From Opitutales bacterium (lineage in GTDB: Bacteria > Verrucomicrobiota > Verrucomicrobiia > Opitutales > Intestinicryptomonadaceae): 11,984 bases of DNA. Below, piece by piece: positions 6,021 to 11,984 of the stretch (the stretch's first letter is position 1; each line of letters opens with the position of its first letter). The translations under genes and the position numbers were made by a program. The stretch lies in assembly GCA_017526045.1 (NCBI GenBank), contig JAFXRX010000305.1, forward strand, positions 1 through 11,984. The letters are read 5' to 3'. The notes beneath the pieces are model-generated. The model saw only the letters and a program-made list of their open reading frames with translations, did not search any database and had not been told where the DNA came from.

Positions 6021-8522
6021 TTACAGGTCGGGGCGGACTTCCAAAATCTCGAAGCACTCGAACACGTCGCCGATTTCGTAGTCGGCAAAGCCCGAAACGC
6101 CTATGCCGCATTCGTAGCCCGCGCGGACTTCGGAAACGTCCTCCTTGAACCTCTTCAAGTCCGCGATTTTGCCGCGGGCGATTTCCTTTGAATTGCGGAA
6201 AACGCGCAGGAACTTGTCGCGCTTTACGCTGCCCTCGGTAACCATGCAGCCCGCGACTTTCCCGCCCTTTGAAACGTTGAAAATCTGGCGGACTTCCGCA
6301 GCTCCGAGCTTGTTTTCGCGCAATTCGGGGTCGAGGAGCCCCTTCATCGCGTCGCGCACCTGGTTTATCAATTCGTAAATGATGTTGTGCGAAATTATTT
6401 CGACATTTTCGTGCTTTGCCAAAGACGCCACGCCGTTTTCCTGCTTTACGTTGAAAGCCACCACCGACGCCGAAGCGGTCGAGGCGAACTCGATGTCGTT
6501 TTTGGTGATTTGCCCAACCGAAGAGCCGATGATTTCGAGGGAAACCTTGTCGCTTTTAATTTCCTGCAAGCATGCCACGAGGGCTTCGACAGTGCCGGAA
6601 ACGTCGCTTTTTACGATGCACTTGAAAGTCTTTTGGTCCTTGCTTTCGATTGCCGCCATCAAGTCTTCTATGCTTGCGGGCTTTGTCACGTTTGCGGCTG
6701 CCGCGGCCTTCTTGCGCTCCGCCTCGTACTCTTCGACCATCTTTCTTGCGGCGCGGTCGTTTGCGACCTTTTCAAATTCGTCGCCCGCCTCGGGGGCGCC
6801 CGTCCAGCCCATAACCAGGGCGGGAGTGCTGGGCAAAGCCTTCTGGATTTTGCCGCCCTTGTCGTCGAGCATTGCCCTTACCTTGCACCAGTTGCCCTTG
6901 GAGACGATTACGTCCCCGGGCTTCAATGTGCCCGCTCGGATTATGACAGTAGCGGTCGAGCCCCTACCCTGCTCGATTTGCGATTCGATTACAACGCCCT
7001 TTGCGTCGCGCTTGGGGTTGGCTTTAAGCTCCATCATTTCAGCCTGCAGCAAGACAAGCTCCAAAAGCTCGTCGATGTGCTCGCCCTTCAGCGCGGAAAT
7101 TCCGCAGCAAAGAGTTTCGCCACCCCAGTCTTCGGGGGCGATGCCGCGCTTTTGCATCTGCTGCTTCACCTTGTCGATGTTCGCGCCCTTTGCGTCCATT
7201 TTGTTGATTGCAACGACCACCGGAACGCCCGCTTTTTGCGCGAAGCTCAAAGCCTCGTCAGTCTGGGGCATAAAGCCGTCGTCCGCCGCCACAACAAGGA
7301 TTGCAATGTCCGTAACGTTCGCGCCGCGCTCGCGCATTTTAGAGAACGCCGCGTGCCCGGGGGTGTCGAGGAAAGTTATTTTTTTGCCGTTTAATTCGAC
7401 CTGGTAGGCGGCTGTGTGCTGCGTGATGCCGCCCGCCTCGCCCGCGACGACGTTGGTCTTGCGGATAGTGTCGAGCAAAGTGGTCTTGCCGTGGTCGACG
7501 TGCCCCAAAATGCAGACAATCGGCGGGCGCGGCTCGAGATTTTTCTCGTCGGCGATTTCCGCCTTGCGCGCCGCGAGCTTTTGCGCCTCGATTTCAAGCT
7601 GGCGCGCGTGCTGCTCTCCGCGGTGCTTGATGTCGAGCTCAAAGCCGTGCTTCTTGGCGATTTTCAGCGCCACATCCTCCTCGATAGTCTGGTTCATCGA
7701 GGCGAAAATGCCCATGTCCATAAGCTCGGAAATCAGGCGGAAGCTCTTGATGTCCAAAGCCTTTGCAAAGTCTCTTACGATAATCGGCGGCTTTATCTGG
7801 ATTGTTTTGCCCTTGCCTTCAGGCGCAGGCGCGGCTGCTGCGGACGCGGATGGGCGCGGCGGCAGCGGCGCGGGGGCTGCCGCGGGTCTTGCAAAAGTTT
7901 GCGGGCGCGGCGGCACCGACGGGGTTTTTGGAACATTTATGCGCGGCGGAATGCCGGGCATCTTCGGGGCGTTTGAAATTGCGGGCTTGGGGGCTTCGCG
8001 CACGACGACTTCCGGCTGGATAATCCTCGCCGAAGGCAAATCGGGCGCCTTTTCCGAAACAGGCGGCATGGCGGGACGCGGCGGCAAAACCGCAGCGGGG
8101 CGTTTTTGCATCGGCGGGATTTTGGGAGTCGGCGCGGGGCGCTTCAATTCGGGAGCGGGCGCGGGAGTTTCCGGCGCGGGCTTTTTGCCTAAATCTTCAG
8201 CTTCTTTTTTGATGGGGGCTTCCTCGGGCTTCTTTTCGGCTTCGGGAGCCTGCTTGGGCTCTTCGGGCTTTGGCGCGCTTTCAGCGGGAGCGGCGGCGGG
8301 CTTGGCTTCGGGCTCGGCTGCCGGGGCTTTTTCCGCGGGGGGCTCGGAAGTTTTCGCCTTGGCGATGTCTTCCTTAATCATATCCGCATAAAGATTGGCA
8401 ATGGAATTCGACGCGCTCTTGACTTCGAGCCCGTACGATTGCTTGCGCGAATTTATAAAGTCTATGACCTCTTTGCTCGAGAGCCCGACTTCTTTTGCAA
8501 GTTCATGTATGCGTACGCCCAT
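6021..8522 (-). CDS. infB: Translation initiation factor IF-2
   Basis: GTPase of 833 residues that places fMet-tRNA on the 30S subunit and drives subunit joining. An IF2_N helical module opens the protein (VRIHELAKEVGLSSKEVIDFI, 3-23). A long low-complexity linker follows: residues about 57-120 are rich in Ala/Glu/Lys/Pro and 120-235 in Pro/Ala/Arg. A second IF2_N-like module lies around 245-300. The G domain has G1 GHVDHGKT (340-347), G2 GGITQHT (364-370), G3 DTPGH (386-390), G4 NKMD (440-443) and G5 SALKG (476-480), all canonical. Domains II to IV (beta barrels and the fMet-binding C2 end) fill the rest. The start is preceded by AAAGGA with about 8 nt spacing, the best Shine-Dalgarno in the window. 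It begins 37 bp after nusA. Confidence 0.98.
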   Translation of the reverse strand: MGVRIHELAKEVGLSSKEVIDFINSRKQSYGLEVKSASNSIANLYADMIKEDIAKAKTSEPPAEKAPAAEPEAKPAAAPAESAPKPEEPKQAPEAEKKPEEAPIKKEAEDLGKKPAPETPAPAPELKRPAPTPKIPPMQKRPAAVLPPRPAMPPVSEKAPDLPSARIIQPEVVVREAPKPAISNAPKMPGIPPRINVPKTPSVPPRPQTFARPAAAPAPLPPRPSASAAAAPAPEGKGKTIQIKPPIIVRDFAKALDIKSFRLISELMDMGIFASMNQTIEEDVALKIAKKHGFELDIKHRGEQHARQLEIEAQKLAARKAEIADEKNLEPRPPIVCILGHVDHGKTTLLDTIRKTNVVAGEAGGITQHTAAYQVELNGKKITFLDTPGHAAFSKMRERGANVTDIAILVVAADDGFMPQTDEALSFAQKAGVPVVVAINKMDAKGANIDKVKQQMQKRGIAPEDWGGETLCCGISALKGEHIDELLELVLLQAEMMELKANPKRDAKGVVIESQIEQGRGSTATVIIRAGTLKPGDVIVSKGNWCKVRAMLDDKGGKIQKALPSTPALVMGWTGAPEAGDEFEKVANDRAARKMVEEYEAERKKAAAAANVTKPASIEDLMAAIESKDQKTFKCIVKSDVSGTVEALVACLQEIKSDKVSLEIIGSSVGQITKNDIEFASTASASVVAFNVKQENGVASLAKHENVEIISHNIIYELINQVRDAMKGLLDPELRENKLGAAEVRQIFNVSKGGKVAGCMVTEGSVKRDKFLRVFRNSKEIARGKIADLKRFKEDVSEVRAGYECGIGVSGFADYEIGDVFECFEILEVRPDL

Positions 8523-8559
8523 TTCAGATTTCCTTTATTTTAGCCCGCGCGCAAAGAGC

Positions 8560-9813
8560 TTACGCGCCGTAGCTTTTTACAGTTTTCAAAATTTCCTCAG
8601 CCTCTGCGGGCGAGAAGCCCATGTCTGCCAAATCTTCCACTGTAACGTCGTGGAAAGTTTCTATGCTGTTTAAGCCGTTGTTTGCCAAAATCATCGCCTG
8701 GTGCTCGGTTATGTTCGGCAAAATCTGCGCAAGCGAGCCCGCGGCAGCCTGCAATTTGTCGTTGATGCCGACGTCGGCGACGGGCTCCTGCTCGATGTCG
8801 AGCCTCCAACCCAAGAGGCGCGAAGTCAGCTTTGCGTTCAAGCCCTTCTTGCCGATTACAACGCTCAAATCCTTTTCGGAGACCTCGAATTTTATGAGCT
8901 TCTGGTCGGGGAAAACGCGCACGTTCTTTGCGGCGGCGGGCTTTATGCACTCCGCAAGCAAAAGCTTGGGGTCGTCGTAATATTTTATGACGTCGATTTT
9001 TTCGCCGCCCAATTCGCGGACAATGCTCTTTACCCTAGTTCCGCCCGAGCCAACGCACGCGCCGACGGGGTCGATGCGCGGGTCGCTGCTCGAGACCGCG
9101 ATTTTCGTGCGGAAACCCGCCTCGCGCGCCATCGCCTCGATTTTTACGCTGCCGTCCGCGATTTCCGCCACTTCAAGCTCGAAAAGGCGGTTGACAAACT
9201 TGTAGCTTGCCCTGCTCAAAATGATTTCGGGGCCGCGCGGGGTAGATTCGATTTCCAAAAGCAGGCAGCGAATTCTGTCGCCGACGGCCAAATCTTCGCC
9301 CGGGATTGCCTCGCGGCGCGGGATGATGCCCTCGCTCTTGCCCAAATCCACGAGCAAAGTGCCCTTGTCGCGGCGGCGGACAGTGCCGGTTACGATGTCG
9401 CCCACAAGATCCTTGTATTCGACGTAAACGCGCTCCTTTTCAAACTGGCGCACGCTCTGGATTATGCTTTGGTAAACGTTTTTGGCGGCAATTCTGCCGA
9501 GAGTGCTCAAATCCATCTCGCGCAAAACTTCGTCGCCGATTTTCGGGTCGGGCAGATAAAGGCGGGCTTTGTCGATGTGGATTTCGCATGCGGGGTCGGC
9601 GACGGAGTCCGTTACTTTCAGGGCAGTCCACGCCTTGATTGCGCCGGTGCGCGGGTTGATTTCTATGCGCAAATCTTTGCCGGAATGGGTAGAGCTTTTA
9701 GAAGCGGCCTGCTTGATGGCTGCGGATATTTTTTCAATCATATCCGCGCGGCTTATATGCTTTTCCTTTTCCATATATTCGATTATGGCCAATATTTCGC
9801 TGCTGTTGCTCAT
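8560..9813 (-). CDS. nusA: Transcription termination/antitermination factor NusA
   Basis: RNA polymerase-bound factor acting in pausing, intrinsic termination and antitermination. The 417-residue product has the NusA N-terminal RNAP-binding domain (about 5-130), an S1 domain (about 136-200: VGDIVTGTVRRRDKGTLLVD, then PEIILSRAS), KH1 with DPVGACVGSGGTRVKSI (248-264) and KH2 with VVIGKKGLNAKL (318-329). A single helix-hairpin-helix module closes the protein (about 352-415), so it carries one partial C-terminal repeat rather than the two acidic repeats of E. coli NusA. The start at 9813 is preceded by AAAGAG about 8 nt upstream and gives the family N-terminus. It is the first gene of the translation cluster. 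rimP, which usually precedes it, is absent; instead there is a leader of roughly 90 nt with a promoter and a terminator-like hairpin. Confidence 0.97.
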   Translation of the reverse strand: MSNSSEILAIIEYMEKEKHISRADMIEKISAAIKQAASKSSTHSGKDLRIEINPRTGAIKAWTALKVTDSVADPACEIHIDKARLYLPDPKIGDEVLREMDLSTLGRIAAKNVYQSIIQSVRQFEKERVYVEYKDLVGDIVTGTVRRRDKGTLLVDLGKSEGIIPRREAIPGEDLAVGDRIRCLLLEIESTPRGPEIILSRASYKFVNRLFELEVAEIADGSVKIEAMAREAGFRTKIAVSSSDPRIDPVGACVGSGGTRVKSIVRELGGEKIDVIKYYDDPKLLLAECIKPAAAKNVRVFPDQKLIKFEVSEKDLSVVIGKKGLNAKLTSRLLGWRLDIEQEPVADVGINDKLQAAAGSLAQILPNITEHQAMILANNGLNSIETFHDVTVEDLADMGFSPAEAEEILKTVKSYGA

Positions 9814-9851
9814 GGTTTTTCTCTTTTTATGTAGTTAAAATTTTTAATGAC

Positions 9852-9877
9852 AAAAAAAAGCGGGCTTTTCGACCCAC
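9852..9877 (-). terminator. Terminator-like hairpin inside the nusA leader (probable attenuator)
   Basis: On the minus strand GTGGGT (9877-9872) pairs with GCCCGC (9865-9860) around a CGAAAA loop: four G-C pairs and two wobbles. Eight T (9859-9852) follow directly. The structure lies between the candidate nusA promoter and the nusA ATG, 38 nt before the start, so it should reduce or regulate read-through into the whole cluster. NusA stimulates intrinsic termination, so autoregulation is a reasonable inference. Alternatively it ends a small leader RNA. Confidence 0.6.
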
Positions 9878-9909
9878 TCCTTGCCGAGATTTTAATTTTG
9901 TAATTTCCA

Positions 9910-9937
9910 ATAATCTACGGCGCATTCTATATGTCAA
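9910..9937 (-). promoter_or_regulatory. Candidate sigma-70 promoter for the nusA cluster
   Basis: On the minus strand a perfect -35 box TTGACA (9937-9932) and a -10 box GATTAT (9915-9910, 4/6) are separated by 16 bp. Transcription would start near 9903, giving a leader of about 90 nt before nusA. It lies downstream of the terminator of the NERD-helicase gene, so the cluster needs a promoter at this place. Confidence 0.6.
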
Positions 9938-10011
9938 TACATTTTTCAAAAAAAGCCGAAATTTTGCGCAAAAATTATGCAAAAATTCGTTAAATTTTCG
10001 CCGAAAAATTG

Positions 10012-10035
10012 AAAAAATCGGCGTTTTTTTGCCGA
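10012..10035 (-). terminator. Intrinsic terminator of the NERD-helicase gene
   Basis: On the minus strand, 30 nt after the stop codon at 10066, TCGGC (10035-10031) pairs with GCCGA (10022-10018) around an 8-nt A-rich loop and runs straight into six T (10017-10012). A second, mutually exclusive pairing of CGCCGA with TCGGCG lies just downstream. The gene therefore seems to be transcriptionally separate from nusA. Confidence 0.65.
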
Positions 10036-10065
10036 AATTTGCCCATTTTTTGCGGTTTTTTTAAC

Positions 10066-11679
10066 TTATTTTTCGAGCATTTCGGCGATTTCCGGGCTCG
10101 CAAAAACAAAAAGCGAGACCTTTGCGCGCGTCGCCCCGATGTAAAAAAGCTCGCGCTCTTGATGCGTCGAAAGTCCGTCGACATCTGTCAGCAAAACGAA
10201 GTCGCGCTCCAAGCCCTTGAAGTCGCCGACGTGCGAGCAGACGATTTTTCCGCCGTCTTGGGTTTTTGAAAGCCGTCCGCCCCAAACGCGCGAGGCAAAA
10301 AGCTTTGCAAGGCTTGGCATATCGGGCTTCATTGAAAGCACCGCGATTGAATTTTGGGGCGCGCCGCCGCTTAAAAGCCGCTCCAAAACCGAGGCAATTT
10401 GCGCCGAGCTTGCTTCGGGGCTTTCGCAGGAAAATATGCTCAAATCCGGGGCGGCGTCGGGCGAGGAAGTTTTAAGGTAGTTGCCGTAGCCCGAGGCAAA
10501 GCCCGCGACCTTTTCGGCAAGCCGCGCGACGCTTTCGGGGTTGCGGCAATTATAGCTCAGCCTGCAAATGACGGGGCGGTACTTGTCTTTGAAGGCGTCG
10601 ATTTTCGCCTGAACGGAGGCGTCGCGCGGCTTTGAAAAATAGTCGCCAAACATAATCCACCTGCCGTTTAAAATCCCGCCTTTTAGGATTGAATTGAATT
10701 TCTCGAAAATTTCGCGCCCGACAAAATCCTGCGCCTCGTCCAAAATCAGAAAGCCGAAGCCGCCGGGATGCGCTGCTTTCAGCTCGCCGAATTTTTCCAG
10801 AAACCTTTCCGAAGAGCCGACGAAGTGGCGGGGATATTCGAGCATAGTCTCAGCCCGCAAATACTTGCCGAGCGACAAAATCGGGGTGATGAAAAGAACG
10901 TCGGAAGTTTTGGACATTCGGCGGGCGTATTCAATCGCCATTACGGTTTTGCCCGTGCCCGCGAGGCCGTCGACAATTATGCGGTCGTTTGCGATTACGC
11001 TGTCCAAAATTTTGAACTGCTCGGCGGTGTACTTGCGCGATTTTATTTCGGAGTCGAGAATGCGCTCGCGCGGGGAGAGCATCGCCTCGAAGTCGGGGCG
11101 CAAAAGCTCGACCATGCGGTTGAACTTCCCGCCGACGAAATCGCCGATATCGAGCTTGTGGCGGGCCGCCCTCGCCTCGAATATGCGCTTTAGCATCTGC
11201 GAAATATTGCCGCGCGCGAAGTCGGAAGCGTCGATAAAATCGTCGTCGTCCCACTCTTTCGCGCCCCCTATTTGCAGCGAGCGGAAGTTGCAGTTTGTGA
11301 ACGCCACGACGGGGAAAAACGGGACATTTTTAAGCTCGGGGCATTCCGATTTTATGCGGTGCATCAGCGAAAACGTATTGTCCCTGACCTGCTTGAAGGG
11401 CCCGCGGGCGTCGCGGTAGTTGCCGCTGCCGTAGCGCCATATCCCGCCCTTTCTGGAAATTTTCGACGAGGCTTTGACTTCCATGCACAAGACGCCGCAG
11501 CCGTAAATTAGCACGACAAAATCGACCTCGCCCCGCCCCTGCGAAGCGTGCTTTGGCAAGTCGAACGAATGCAGGACAATCCAATCTTTTGAGAAGCTGT
11601 CGCGCTCAAACGCGCTGAAAATTTTTTCCTCGCCCGAGGAGTGGTTGTCGATATAAACAGGTGGGATGAGGCGTGCCAT
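10066..11679 (-). CDS. NERD nuclease domain fused to a UvrD-like SF1 helicase
   Basis: A 537-residue, probably cytoplasmic, DNA-processing protein. Residues about 10-125 form a NERD domain (restriction-endonuclease-like fold): GRGEVDFVVL with Asp53 and CMEVKA with Glu67-x-Lys69 supply the expected catalytic set. The helicase part has YTAEQ (Q221), Walker A GLAGTGKT (238-245), Walker B LILDEAQD (311-318), GDYFSKP (345-351), YNCRN (376-380, Arg379), DFKGLERDFVLLTD (486-499) and GATRAK (515-520). The motif III position, often GDxxQ in SF1 helicases, lacks the Gln. The ATG at 11679 starts MARLIPPVYI, typical of this family; a TTG 42 bp upstream is open in frame but overlaps the -35 box. NERD-helicase fusions are known from genome surveys and suspected in DNA repair or phage defence; the role here is inferred. 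No methylase or partner gene is visible. Confidence 0.9.
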   Translation of the reverse strand: MARLIPPVYIDNHSSGEEKIFSAFERDSFSKDWIVLHSFDLPKHASQGRGEVDFVVLIYGCGVLCMEVKASSKISRKGGIWRYGSGNYRDARGPFKQVRDNTFSLMHRIKSECPELKNVPFFPVVAFTNCNFRSLQIGGAKEWDDDDFIDASDFARGNISQMLKRIFEARAARHKLDIGDFVGGKFNRMVELLRPDFEAMLSPRERILDSEIKSRKYTAEQFKILDSVIANDRIIVDGLAGTGKTVMAIEYARRMSKTSDVLFITPILSLGKYLRAETMLEYPRHFVGSSERFLEKFGELKAAHPGGFGFLILDEAQDFVGREIFEKFNSILKGGILNGRWIMFGDYFSKPRDASVQAKIDAFKDKYRPVICRLSYNCRNPESVARLAEKVAGFASGYGNYLKTSSPDAAPDLSIFSCESPEASSAQIASVLERLLSGGAPQNSIAVLSMKPDMPSLAKLFASRVWGGRLSKTQDGGKIVCSHVGDFKGLERDFVLLTDVDGLSTHQERELFYIGATRAKVSLFVFASPEIAEMLEK

Positions 11680-11691
11680 AAATTTGTGAAT

Positions 11692-11721
11692 AATATAAAC
11701 GCTCCTACCCCTAACTTTCAA
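11692..11721 (-). promoter_or_regulatory. Candidate sigma-70 promoter for the NERD-helicase gene
   Basis: On the minus strand TTGAAA (11721-11716, 5/6) and TATATT (11697-11692, 5/6) are 18 bp apart. The -10 box ends 12 nt before the ATG at 11679, so the leader would be only about 6 nt. A TATTAT at 11695-11690 is an alternative -10 box. The placement argues against the upstream TTG start. Confidence 0.45.
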
Positions 11722-11745
11722 TAAAAAAGCGGTGAAAGACGGAAT

Positions 11746-11776
11746 AAAAAAGCAAACTATTTTAGAAAAATAGTTT
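11746..11776 (-). terminator. Possible weak terminator for a gene right of the window
   Basis: On the minus strand AAACTATTT pairs with AAATAGTTT (9 bp, 5-nt loop), followed by GC and six T (11751-11746). The stem is almost all A/T, so strength is doubtful. It lies just upstream of the NERD-helicase promoter, where a terminator for an upstream minus-strand gene would be expected. Confidence 0.3.
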
Positions 11777-11884
11777 TAATAATAGCGCGGCTTCGCCGCA
11801 TCCGAAAAAATTTTTTCTTCTATTTTTCGGACTATTTTTTTTCGTCAAGATTCTGGCAGCGGGCGCACAGAAACAAACAAGAAG

Positions 11885-11967
11885 GCGTGAAGAGCGAGGA
11901 CAAAAATAAAGCCTGCGAGCGGAGTGTACAAAAACGTACTTGACCGAGCAGGCTTTATTTTTCACGC
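11885..11967. repeat. Long interrupted palindrome / bidirectional terminator-like element
   Basis: Arms AAAAATAAAGCCTGC (11902-11916) and GCAGGCTTTATTTTT (11948-11962) are perfect 15-bp complements. The symmetry continues outward as GCGTG (11885-11889) with CACGC (11963-11967), with an extra 12 nt in the left arm only. The 31-nt centre has inner GTAC/GTAC (11926-11929, 11936-11939) around AAAAAC. GCCTGC...GCAGGC followed by TTTATTTTT on either strand makes it a plausible bidirectional terminator. The repeated GAGCG/GAGC words in and around it resemble dispersed palindromic repeats, but a single copy cannot show that. Confidence 0.55.
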
Positions 11968-11984
11968 AGCTATGCAAAGCTATA

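Larger units (their letters stand above)
11680..11984. other. Non-coding region at the right edge with clustered hairpins
   Basis: These 305 bases hold no convincing gene. From left to right they contain the NERD-helicase promoter, a 10-bp direct repeat ATAAAAAAGC (11721-11730 and 11744-11753), an A/T hairpin (11754-11776), a small GC hairpin GCGGC-TTC-GCCGC (11787-11799), a 9-bp inverted repeat TCCGAAAAA/TTTTTCGGA (11801-11809 and 11823-11831) followed by CTA and eight T on the plus strand, and the larger palindrome at 11885-11967. A 71-codon minus-strand frame here has no protein-like features. Confidence 0.6.

Noticed and set aside
5999..6088. N-terminal extension of rbfA by 30 codons
   Set aside because: It reads the infB 3' end in another frame and does not resemble RbfA; the ATG at 5998 gives the family N-terminus.
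6379..7407. Long open frames on the plus strand opposite infB (also 6387-7394 and 7414-8391)
   Set aside because: They are antisense shadows. The G/C-rich third positions of infB remove stop codons on the opposite strand, and the translations lack any domain or plausible start signal.
8701..9834. 377-codon plus-strand frame opposite nusA
   Set aside because: It is antisense to a clear NusA with canonical S1 and KH motifs. The composition is that of a shadow frame.
11680..11721. Upstream TTG start for the NERD-helicase
   Set aside because: The TTG lies in the probable -35 box, and the family N-terminus MARLIPP starts at 11679.
11762..11977. 71-codon minus-strand frame at the right edge
   Set aside because: It spans several hairpins and the long palindrome, is rich in Cys/Arg without pattern, and has no ribosome-binding site or family resemblance.
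11885..11984. Integron attC site, tRNA or CRISPR repeat at the right edge
   Set aside because: The core GTTRRRY/RYYYAAC motifs of attC are not seen, no tRNA cloverleaf can be drawn, and there is only one copy of the palindrome, without spacers.

Overview
All genes in this window lie on the minus strand, so the biology reads from right to left. Coding DNA is rich in G/C at third positions, and intergenic DNA is A/T-rich with long A and T runs. The gene order nusA-infB-rbfA-nrnA-truB-ribF, the secreted thioredoxin with a GSDWC..C motif, and the weak Shine-Dalgarno signals before most genes suggest a Verrucomicrobiota/PVC-type bacterium, possibly a host-associated Opitutae relative. This placement is inference; there is no rRNA here to test it.

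Layout in order of transcription. (1) 11680-11984 is non-coding. It holds a candidate promoter, several hairpins and a 15-bp perfect inverted repeat at the right edge. (2) 10066-11679 encodes a NERD nuclease domain fused to a superfamily-1 helicase, ending at its own intrinsic terminator. (3) 9814-10065 carries a good promoter for nusA and, inside the nusA leader, a hairpin followed by eight T: a probable attenuator. rimP, which usually precedes nusA, is absent. (4) 2908-9813 is a tight translation/RNA cluster: nusA, infB, rbfA, nrnA-like DHH phosphoesterase, truB and ribF, with gaps of 37, 22, 14 and 3 bp and a final 1-base overlap. (5) 2375-2863 is an exported thioredoxin-like protein with its own near-leaderless promoter candidate and a strong terminator. 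(6) 1644-2183 is an unrecognised exported coiled-coil protein. (7) 2-1591 is the N-terminal part of ileS, running off the left edge.

The central cluster couples transcription elongation/termination (NusA), initiation (IF2), 30S maturation (RbfA), RNA-fragment/pAp turnover (NrnA), tRNA pseudouridylation (TruB) and flavin cofactor synthesis (RibF). This is standard bacterial housekeeping. The least ordinary items are the lone NERD-helicase, the nusA leader attenuator with missing rimP, the HIGT variant of the IleRS signature, short-leader promoter candidates, and the palindromic element at the right edge. I saw no CRISPR array, tRNA, rRNA, transposase or phage gene, and no convincing wholly new multi-gene system.
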